NCBI GenBank assembly: GCA_008330645.1
Contig: VLTN01000019.1
Location: forward strand, 186,001 to 250,000
DNA: 64,000 bases
Direction: 5' to 3'
DNA from: Cafeteria roenbergensis
Lineage: Eukaryota; Sar; Bigyra; Bicosoecida; Cafeteriaceae
Below, one piece after another: positions 55,984 through 64,000 of the stretch. Each line of letters starts with the position of its first letter. The stretch's first letter is position 1. The position numbers and the translations under genes are program-made. Under the pieces are notes generated by a model. It saw only the letters and a list, made by a program, of their open reading frames with translations. It had not been told where the DNA came from and made no database searches.

Positions 55984-56648
55984 GCCGCTTTGGGGCGCGA
56001 TTGGTTTGTCGCGGCCATTCAAACCCAAAACCGCCGTGACCGCAAAATTCGAACGCCGCCCACCTACCCTGCTCCAATTTGAATGCCCCGCCTACCTCGC
56101 AGGCCAAAGAGGCAAATGTCCCTTGTGTCCTTCGTGCGGCACTCCCCAGCGCCCAAGTCCGCCGCGCCGGCGCGACCACTGGCCAGCGCCAAGCCAGCGG
56201 CATTTGCCCGCGGATGGCCACAAGCCGCGCTGGCCGCCCCCGCCAAGGTCAAGGCGTAGTCGACTCAGCCTTCCCCCCCTCCCCCGATATGCCTTTTTGC
56301 TTAGGTTGCTCCGTGTTTGTCCAGCCCAACTTCGTCGCGCGTCGAGACAGGCCGGCCCTGGGCTGCCGCGTCTCCGCCTCTGAGTGATTGCATTTTGGCT
56401 CCGCCCAAGTCTGCTGTTGCGCCTGCCTCCCCGGGAGACGGGCCCACACGCCATGCATTGCAATCCCGACCTTTCCCCTTGGAGCGCGACTGCGCGTTTC
56501 CACCCACCCGGAGCACGGCGCGCTTCGGGCAGTCGCAGGGACGGGATGCGTGAACGGCAACCCGACGCATCGCGACGTTGGCTCGACGTGACCAGACGGC
56601 TCGTCCGGGCCGCGCACAGGCAAGCACACAAGGAGACGCGGGGCGCGC
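55984..56648. other. Non-coding spacer before the pyrophosphatase 3' end
   Basis: Mixed composition with AT-richer patches such as 56018-56095, where CATTCAAA and TTTGAATG form short inverted arms. No gene, tRNA or mobile element that I can support. Confidence 0.45.
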
Positions 56649-57819
56649 CTACATGAGCTTCGGCCACCACATGTCCGCGTCCTGGGGGCGCTCGACGGAC
56701 ACGAGCCACTTCCACAGCCGGTGCTGCTCGGCAATGACCTGCAGGGCGACGTCGGGGCCCAGGAACTTGCCGTCGAACGCGAACTCGTTGGGGGGCTTCC
56801 CGTCCGGGACCTTGTAGTCCCTGAGCCACTCCTTGAGGCGCTGCAGCTTTTCGCGCTGCGAGTCGCTCGGGTTGCTGGCGTCCTGCCAGGCTGAGTCCTC
56901 CCCCCCCTCCCTCACCACCACGACCTTCCAGTCCATCTCGCCGCCGTCGACCATTGCCAGTGCGCCGATCGGCCTCACGTCGTACACCTCCCCAGGGGTG
57001 CAGGCCTTTTGGCCGAAGTCGACCACGTCGAGGGGGTCATTGTCGCCAGTGAGGCCTGTCGACTCCTCAGCGTACCTCGGGTCTTCCCACGTCTGGGGCA
57101 TCGCCCCGTAGTTCACGAGAGATGGCGACGGGTAGTGGCGAAGCTTGCCATCCTTGGTGTCCTGCGCGACGTCAGGTGCCGGCACAGCTTGGCGCCCACA
57201 GTTGCGAATGCTTGGCCAGATGCCGGAGACGCGCGCGGCCCTTCCCCCGCTTCCCGTCCCTCGCGCAGCCATGGAGCACCTACCTGTTTTATGGGGTTGT
57301 GGGGCAGCTCCTTGGTGATCTCCAGCTTTGCCGTGGCGCCGCGAGGAATCTCGCACACAAAGGTGTAGACCCCGCGGTCCCCAGCACTCGCTGTCTGCAG
57401 TGCGATGTGGTGCCAGGGACTGGCCTGCTCAGACGAGTCTGCAAAAAAGTAGTTGATCGCGTACTCGCCGGTCCCGGCACTCCCTTGCGGTCTGGGTCGC
57501 TGCGGCGGGGCGGGCAGGCAGCGTCGCAACATGCCACCAACGTGGCCCGAGCAGCCCGCCAGCGCAGCCGCGCCCCTACCAGCGCTCACCAACGCGGCGC
57601 AACGCGTTTCCGGCCATCCGCGCGGCCACCTCCTGCAGCCAGCCAAGTTCCTGCCCGCCAAGTCGAGCTTACCGGCCGCTTCAAGGCCTCAAGGTCCTCG
57701 GGGGTGGACTTGAACAGTCGCCACAGCACCACCAGCATCAGCAGGAGAAGCCCGCCAATGATCCAAGGCCGCCCAGAGAGCGGCGAGGGCAACTTCGCCC
57801 GCCCGCAGCGGCTGGCCAT
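56649..57819 (-). CDS. Membrane-anchored family I inorganic pyrophosphatase
   Basis: Three exons, 57819-57673, 57499-57284 and 57161-56649, with introns of 173 nt (GTAAGC donor) and 122 nt (GTAGGT donor), all phase 0; 291 residues. Exon 1 has a basic start and a strong hydrophobic span (about residues 18-34, WIIGGLLLLMLVVLW), then KSTPEDLEALKRP. Exon 2 starts the enzyme fold (GTGEYAINYFF, SPWHHIAL, EIPRGATAKLEI). Exon 3 holds LVNYGAMPQTWEDP and the PROSITE-type signature DNDPLDVVD with the metal-binding aspartates. The enzyme hydrolyses pyrophosphate to phosphate and normally is soluble; here a signal anchor suggests attachment to an endomembrane or organelle, with the catalytic side not determinable. 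It lies 176 nt downstream of the DENN-methyltransferase gene on the same strand. Confidence 0.9.
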
Positions 57820-57995
57820 TTTCGGCGGCGAGTGCGCACTCTCAGCACCAGCAATGCGTTGCCGTGCGTGCTCGGCCCTAGTTGGAGCGGAACTCAAACG
57901 CTGACTGCAACTGAGCACAGTCCTGGTGCGCTGCGACGGAATGGTTGGCCCAGGCTTGCGCGCGCCACACGCTCACCGATGCGGGCAAAGCTCAG
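57820..57995. other. Short spacer between two same-strand genes
   Basis: 176 bases between the stop codon of the DENN-methyltransferase gene and the ATG of the pyrophosphatase. On the minus strand CGCCGAA directly precedes the pyrophosphatase ATG. It must hold both a 3' end and a promoter. Confidence 0.45.
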
Positions 57996-59499
57996 CTACG
58001 CGTACAAAAAGCAGCTCACGGGGCCGAGGCGGACCTCGCTCTCAACTGCCTCGCCGTCTGGCGCGCGGAAGACGTAGGTCACTGCGCGCGCGATTCCGCC
58101 CGCCGAGACCAGCAGCGGCTTCACCGCCGGCCACACGATGGCAAGGCCCTTCGGCACGAGGTAGAGGAACACGGCAGTGGCTCCCAGCTCGGCGAGGGGC
58201 GTCGCTGTCGCGTCGGCGTGAATCACGCGCACGCGGTCCGCAACGCCCGCCGCCTCGGCCCTGGCTGCCGCCCTCGCGACCAGCGCCGGGTCCGTCTCCA
58301 CGCCCACGCACGAGCAGCCGGAGGCCAGACTTGCAGCCACCAACACGCGTCCGTCGCCGCACCCGACGTCAAGCAGCGTGTCCTCAGGGCTCAGTTGCAG
58401 CAGCTGCAAGGCCGCCGCGACGGCAGCGTCCGACGTGGGGTTGAAGGGCGCAAGGTGGGCCGCGGACCCGCCCGTTGCTCCCTCCCCCTCGTCCCCCGCG
58501 TCTCGCCCGCCGCCGCCTGCCTTGCTGCTCTCGGCCAGCAGCTGCGCATCCAGCCCGAGCAGCTCGCGCGACCCCAGCGCGGCTCCAGCCAGCGGCCTGC
58601 TCCGCTCCAGCGCCCGCAGCAGCGCCGGGCTCAGCGCCGCCCCCCTCCCAGAAACAAAGGGCCGGCTGTGGCCCTGCAGGCTGTCGAGCACCGCCGCAGC
58701 AAAGGCCCGCTCGGGCACTCCGCGGTGCAGCAGCGGGGCAGCGAGCGGGAACAGGCCGCCTGACGTCTCCGGGAAGGAGGCCGCCACGCGCAGGCCATCG
58801 CGCTCCGACCCCAGGCAGCAGCAGAGCAGGGCCGCCAGCGAGCGGCGAACGGCACCCTGCTCGTCGCCCGGGCCGGCACGTTGGTCCCCCGAAGCCCACC
58901 GCGCCAGACGCAGCAGGCCCTCGGCCCCGGCGCCCCCTCGCCGCCTGAGCACGTCGAACGAAGGCACGTCGCCGCCAGCGTCGGCTGCGACGCCGGTACC
59001 GGCAGAGCCGGGAATGGCAAAGCCGGATGTCTCAGAGCCTGCTGCTGCCTCAACAGCCTTCCCCTCGAGCGAGACCCTTCCGGCTTGGGCAAGCCGCCCA
59101 GCCGCCCACGCCCCCAACGCGCTGGCTGGGTAGAGCCGCAGCTCGCGCAAGCACCGGGCAGCCTCGCGGGCGCGGCGCTCGGCGTACGAGGCAGACAGCG
59201 CAATCGCGGTCAAGCGAACGGCCTCTGCCCTGGCCCCGGCTGGCAGAGCCGGCAGGCTGATTGGCCTGCCCGATGCCTCCTCGCCACGCGCCTTGTGACC
59301 ATCCAGCGGGGCCGACAGCGCGAGAACCGTGTCGTCAAGCATCGCGCAGAGCCGCTCAACGTGACTGGCTGCAACGGATCGGACCCAGGTTTCTCCGAAC
59401 CGGGCCCCCGACAGCAGCGCCGAGGCCGCGGCCACGTCGGACGCAGACCCGCCAGTGGCAGCAGCTGCGGCGGCATATGCCTTCGATTGACCCGCACCC

Positions 59500-59533
<34 letters not shown>

Positions 59534-61031
59534 TGCTGCTGCTGCTGCTGCTGCTGCCGTTGCTTGGGCCAGCCGCGGGCTCGGCCTCCGCACGGACCAC
59601 CCGCGCCGCTGCCTCCAGCAGAGAAGCACTCCACGCCGCCCCCGCATCGCCGTCAGCTTCGCCGCCTGCACCGATGGCACCGCCGCCAGCGCCGCTGCCA
59701 GCCGCCACGGCCTTCCCCCCCCCACCTGCCGCGCTGCCCGCCGTGACCGCTCCCGTGCCGGCGTCACACAGGAGGTCCCACCACGCCGTTCGGTCGCGGA
59801 ACAGAGGGTTGCTCACGCCCGCCACAAAGCCCCCGGGAGTTTCCAGGAAGCCAAGGTCCGTGAGAGACGCGCTCGGGAAGCACCGGGCGACTGTGCCCGG
59901 CAGAGCCGGTTCCACGGCTCCCGCGACGGCCAGCGCAATGGCAGCGACGTCCCCGGCAGGGGTGGCCTTGCCGCCCACAATGATGACGCGAGCCCCGGCC
60001 GCAACGGCGGCCAGGATGCGAGGCACGCTCGCCCCGAATGCGGCCACTAGGCGCAGCGCCGAGGCGGCCTCGCCCGCGGTGCCCGGCTCCCCGTCCAGCT
60101 CCAGTCGGATGGGCGCGGGCGCGGCCGATGCCGAGACCGCAGGCGGCCCGCCAGCGGCCTCGCCAGTGGGACGGCTTCCCGAGCGTGCGCTGGTCGCCGC
60201 GGCCTCCTCGGCCCGCTCGACGCCGCCCGCCGACTCCAGCGCCCCTGGTGGCGGCGTCTGGGCGGCCGCACAGTCTCCAACGCCATCTTCCGCCGGAAGG
60301 GCCAACGCCGGGACCGGCAGGGCCACGCTAGCCCATGGGGGGCGGCTGGTTGCCAGGACGGCAGCGCTGCGCCCGCTTGAGGGCAGGCCGTGGGAGAGAC
60401 CGGGGGCGAGGCGGGCGGCGCGCATGGCGGCCCGCTCCAGCCAGTCCGGGCACGCCTCCGCACTTGGAAGGGGCAGGGCAGCGACCGCCGCGGCAGCAGC
60501 CTTGCACAGTCGGTTCACCTTGGACGAGGCTGGCTCGCCGGCCGCTGGCGACGTCGCTGCGGGCCCCGACCGCGCGGGCGCAGCGTCCGCTGCGTAGGCG
60601 AGGTCCAGGAGACGCTCGAGCACCGGGCGCAGGGCGCAGGCCCAGCGGTGGGGCACTGCGATTGCGGCGGCCTTCACGTTGGCTCCGCGCTTGCGGCTGG
60701 CGTCGCGCCGGGACTGGACCACGCTCAGGCAGTGCCACCACCCGGGGCGGGCTGCAGCACCCACCTGGTCGCTCTTCTCAGTCCAGCCTTCGCCGGGCGG
60801 CGCCACGGCGGGCTCGCCGCAGCGAGCAGAGAGCTGGCCGTCGGCGGCGGGCCGCAGGAAAAAGTACGTCCAGTCCGCCTCCCGGTGGTGGCTGCCCTCG
60901 GGGAGCATCAACTCCGCGACGGCGGCCCTTTCGGCTCCATCCTCGGCGCGGGCGAGCAGCCCTGCAGGCTCGGCGTGCCGGAGCGTGGAGCCCTCGCCGA
61001 TGTCGAACTCGGCCACGAACACCAGTGCCAT
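57996..61031 (-). CDS. Afi1/MesA-type DENN protein fused to a FAM173-like methyltransferase
   Basis: A single exon of 1,011 residues. The N-terminus (LVFVAEFDIGEGSTLRH, then AELMLPEGSHHREADWTYFF) matches the Afi1/MesA docking-type DENN start. It continues with SVVQSRRD...KRGANVKAAAIAVPHRW (about 100-145) and GFVAGVSNPLFRDRTAWWDLLC (about 400-425), also typical of that family. Afi1 binds active Arf3 in polarised growth; DENN proteins are generally Rab exchange factors. After Gly/Ser low complexity (about 490-520) and an Ala-rich linker, residues about 860-1011 form a class I methyltransferase: LLDVGCGDGRVLVAA is the SAM-binding loop, GVETDPALV the acidic strand-2 end, and FLYLVP resembles FAM173/ATPSCKMT lysine methyltransferases. 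No methionine occurs after about residue 563, so the methyltransferase lacks its own in-frame start. The substrate is unknown. Confidence 0.8.
59497..59561 (+). repeat. GCC/GCT trinucleotide run in the DENN-methyltransferase gene
   Basis: A (GCC)n run followed by (GCT)n on the plus strand encodes a Ser tract then a Gly tract on the coding strand. In frame and probably length-variable. Confidence 0.85.
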
Positions 61032-61271
61032 GGCGCGCGCGAGGCGTCCTCCAGCTGCGCGCCAGGCACCCCTGCTGCAGGGGCCTGTGCCGCTCGGGGC
61101 TGCCTGCCCGCGTGCCGCGGCGCGTCCAGTCCAAGGCGCCGCCGACGGAGTTCAATGAGCGCGGGTGCTCTGCCCGCGGTTGGAGAGATCGCGTGGCAGC
61201 ATGCCCGGGCGGGGCACCCTTGTTAGCCAGCCGCCTGGTCCGCCCCGCAGGCTTCGCGGCGCGCCACAGCC
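61032..61271. promoter_or_regulatory. Bidirectional promoter interval, DENN-methyltransferase/PHGDH
   Basis: 240 bases between the divergent start codons if the short PHGDH exon 1 is right. The spacing agrees with the other divergent pairs in the window. Only a weaker form of the CGCCGAA word is present (GCGCCGCCGAC near 61137). Confidence 0.45.
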
Positions 61272-64000
61272 ATGCTCGCAGCATCGTGAGTCCGTTGGCT
61301 TGGATTGCGCGGTGTGCTCAGCCCACAGCACTCCCCAGGGCGCCGAACCTCTCGGCCACGTGCGCCGCAGCTGCTTGTCAGGCTGCTCGCATCGCCGCCC
61401 CCGCGCGCGGAAGGGCCCCCGCCCCCGATGCGGCGGCACCGGCGGCGCGGGAAGTGCGAGTTCTCTGCGTTTGCCGGCCGTTGGCTCCGATTGGCGCCAG
61501 GGGCGCGCCGCCAGCCGGCCTCGCGGGCGCCCGGCACAATTGCCTTGCCGAGGCCAGGCGTTGCACGCCAAGATGGCCGCTCCGACGCGCTGAGCCGCTT
61601 CGGCGCGCGTGTGCTCGCATCTGGGTCGCCCTGGCCCGGAGCTACCCCCCTCACCGGGTCGCACTGCGCTGCGCTTGTGCTGTGGCTCGCGCTGGCGGGA
61701 GCCGCTTGCGCCCGTCACGGGGGGTGGTGCCACCGGCCCCTTTCCGGCCCAACTTGAGCCTGCTGCGGGAGCTGTATAGCGCCGTGCCTGCGCCCCGCCC
61801 CCCCCGGGACCAGCAAGCATCAAGAGTGCGCTCGCGCAGCTAGGCACTGGCACCGCCGGGGCGCCGTGCCCCGGCCGTCCGGCTCCAGGCCCTGCCCCAG
61901 GCGCCCAGATGCGCGCAGGTCAGCCGGGTGACCCACGCGCTGATGCCGTTTGAACCCCCCCCCCCGCCCCCCCGGCCTCCACCAGCGGCCCGCGCCCCGT
62001 GCCGCCCCCACAGCTGCGATACCCCAACCGCTCTCCGGACTCGTTCGGTGGCTGTGCGAATCGCCCGGACAGCGAGCCCGCTTGCCCCCTCCCATCGCGC
62101 ACTCTGTGACTCGATGTTGCACTGTCACGGCCGGCCGACCCTCGTTGCGCATCGCAGCCCTCATCCCCCGCCCGCTCCCCTGTTCCCCCAACCTGCTCCT
62201 GTTGCTCTTTGCGTCTCTGTCGCTCCCCCCGCAGACGGTCCCTTGCCGCGTCTCGGCGCGCCGCAGCTGCGGCTGCAGCCTCGACCGGCCGCCGCGGCAT
62301 CCGTGCCACCGCGTCTGCTGACGCTCGCGTGCTGTGCAGCGACCCCATCCACCACGCTGCCGTGGACATTCTGCGCTCGCGCGGCCACGAGGTGACCACC
62401 ATGGACCGCACCAGCATGTCCAAGGAGGAGCTCATCGCGGCCATCGGAGAGTACGACGCGCTGGTGGTGCGCAGCGGCACCAAGGTGACTGCGGACGTTA
62501 TGGACGCCGCCGCGTCTCTCAAAATCGTGGGCCGCGCCGGCACGGGCGTGGACAACATCGACATCCCCGCCGCCACCAAGCGCGGCGTGCTCGTCATGAA
62601 CACGCCGGGAGCCAACACCATGGCCGCCGCCGAGCTCACCATGACCATGATCATGGCCCTCGCGCGCAACATCCCGCAGGCGGTGGAGTCGATGAAGGCC
62701 GGCCGCTGGGACAGGAAGCTCTTCATGGGGTCCGAGCTGGCGGGCAAGACCGTCGGCCTCGTGGGGCTGGGCCGCATCGGCCGCACCGTTGGGCAGTGGT
62801 GCCGAGCCTTCGGCATGACCGTGATCGGCTTCGACCCCGTCATGTCGAAGGAGGCAGCCGAGGCGGCGGGCATCGCCTCCGTGCCTCTCAGCGCCATCTG
62901 GGAGCGCTCGGACTTCATCTCCCTCCACACTCCCCTGACCTCGGAAACGCGCGACCTCGTCAACGCAGAGACCCTCAAGCAGTGCAAGGACGGCGTGCGC
63001 ATCGTCAACTGCGCCCGCGGCGGAATCGTCAACGAGGCGGACCTCCTCGCCGCCCTCGACTCGGGAAAGTGCGCCGGCGCTGCCCTCGACGTGTTCCGCT
63101 CCGAGCCCCCCCCGCCCGAGTCCGCCGCCCTCGTCGCTCACCCCAGCGTCATCAGCACGCCTCACCTCGGCGCGTCCACCAAGGAGGCCCAGCTCGCCGT
63201 GGCTCGCGACGTCGCCATCCAGATCGCCGACGCCCTCGACGGCACCAAGTTTGTCGGCGTCGTCAACGCCTCCAACCTCGAGTACGCTTCCCGCCCCGAC
63301 CTCGCCGCCTACCTCTCCCTGGCAGAGCGCCTTGGGTCCCTCCAGGCGCAGCTGGTCGGCACTGCTGCCTCGGTGCGCGGCCTCACCGTGCGCCTTCACG
63401 GCTCCCGCTTCCAGGACCCCTCCGTCGCGGACGTCATCCAGAGCGCCGCAGTCCGCGGCTTCCTCCAGGCCGCCCTGCCGGACGAGGCCGTCAACGTGGT
63501 CAACACCCACATGCTGGCGGAGCAGCTGGGCCTCAAGGTCCGCACGGAGGTCCACCCCACCTCCGACGCCAACTACTCCAACCTCGTCTCCGTGGAGCTC
63601 GACACTGACGAGGGCTCTGCGGGCCCCGCCATTGACAACGGTACCTCCGTGGTGGCAGGCACCGTCTTCAACGAGCGCGACGGGCGCCTGGTCCGCGTGG
63701 GCGGGTACTCCTGCGACGTGATGCCCGCCGGCAACGTGCTGCTCTTCAACAACCGCGACAAGCCCGGGGTCCTCCGCTCCATCATGCGGGAGCTCGGCAA
63801 CGCCGGCATCAACATTGCAAACTTTGGCCTGGGCAGGCACGAGGCGGGCGGCGAGGCCCTCGGCATCATCATCACCGACGAGCCCGTGACCGAGGAGGCC
63901 GTGGAGGCCATCCGCCGCGTCGACTCGGTCAAGAACGTGCGCTGCGTGCGCGTGGATGAGGGCGTGGTGGCGACTGCCGCCGCCACGGCCGCCGCCGTCG
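61272..64000 (+). CDS. PHGDH: D-3-phosphoglycerate dehydrogenase, organelle-targeted (3' partial)
   Basis: First step of phosphorylated serine synthesis: 3-phosphoglycerate oxidised by NAD. The mature frame has an upstream stop at 62107 and no ATG before the conserved region, so a separate first exon is needed. I propose exon 1 at 61272-61285 (CCATGC context, GTGAGT donor) and exon 2 from 62235, after a long pyrimidine tract ending CCGCAG; phases fit. This gives a presequence MLAASRSLAASRRAAAA and a mature start near RVLCSDPIHHAAV. Visible motifs: VGLGRIGRTVG (NAD loop), NCARGG (catalytic Arg), PHLGAST (catalytic His), then an intervening substrate-binding-like domain and a C-terminal ACT domain (LLFNNRDKPGVLRSIM). 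The frame is still open at base 64000 in an Ala-rich stretch just past the ACT domain, so little is missing. Without exon 1, the first in-frame ATG (62401) would cut the fold. Confidence 0.88.
61286..62234 (+). other. Proposed 949-nt first intron of PHGDH
   Basis: Donor GTGAGT at 61286, acceptor after CTCCCCCCGCAG at 62234. It is about twice the longest other intron here. Contents: GC-rich sequence with C runs (61796-61805, 61957-61973); no nested gene that I can support. Confidence 0.55.

Noticed and set aside
62161-63840. 559-residue minus frame opposite PHGDH
   Set aside because: Shadow of a conserved dehydrogenase whose motifs are all on the plus strand.
1-64000. Mobile elements, virophage or provirus insertions, CRISPR arrays, tRNA or rRNA genes
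   Set aside because: Base composition is uniformly GC-rich in genes, no transposase, integrase, reverse transcriptase or capsid motifs appear, the only arrays are coding minisatellites, and no tRNA-like or rRNA sequence was recognised.

Overview
This window is nuclear DNA from a eukaryote: a very GC-rich, compact and intron-poor protist genome. The evidence is GT-AG introns that must be removed to join conserved protein blocks (NDUFV1, villin, LAMMER kinase, pyrophosphatase), eukaryote-only families, mitochondrial-type presequences and no operon-like ribosome binding sites. CFAP57 and a SPATA4-type CH-domain protein indicate a cell with motile cilia or flagella. A GC-rich flagellate such as a heterotrophic stramenopile would fit, but the sequence alone does not fix the taxon.

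Left third (1-22.8 kb): two tandem copies of a giant cell-surface gene. Copy 1 enters from the left edge already inside its mucin-like stalk; copy 2 is complete from its signal peptide. The encoded protein reads signal peptide, integrin-like FG-GAP propeller, Ser/Thr/Pro stalk built from 38- and 52-residue repeats, large REJ-like ectodomain, EGF-like cysteines, degenerate GAIN/GPS-like segment, and about nine membrane spans ending in a polycystin-1-like motif. The C-terminal channel module of polycystins is missing. Each copy carries single-base frameshifts at places where the other copy is open.

Right two thirds (23-64 kb): single-copy genes packed head-to-head and tail-to-tail on alternating strands. 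In order: an uncharacterised helical protein (+), villin (-), CFAP57 (+), family 2 glycosyltransferase (-), SPATA4-type CH plus helical-repeat protein (+), NDUFV1 of complex I (-), LAMMER/CLK kinase (+), nuclear WD-repeat protein (-), coiled-coil protein (+), a possible small gene (+), membrane-anchored inorganic pyrophosphatase (-), an Afi1-type DENN protein fused to a methyltransferase (-), and 3-phosphoglycerate dehydrogenase (+, running off the right edge). Five divergent pairs share short (160-539 nt) start-to-start intervals that probably act as bidirectional promoters.

The genes form no single pathway. Villin, CFAP57 and the SPATA4-type protein belong to cytoskeleton and cilium; NDUFV1, pyrophosphatase and PHGDH are core metabolism. 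I found 16 introns: 12 start with GTGAG, all end in CAG, and 15 lie near the 5' end of their gene. The most unusual items are the FG-GAP/mucin/polycystin chimera and its duplication, the DENN-methyltransferase fusion, the membrane-anchored family I pyrophosphatase, and a CGCCGAA motif that recurs just upstream of start codons.
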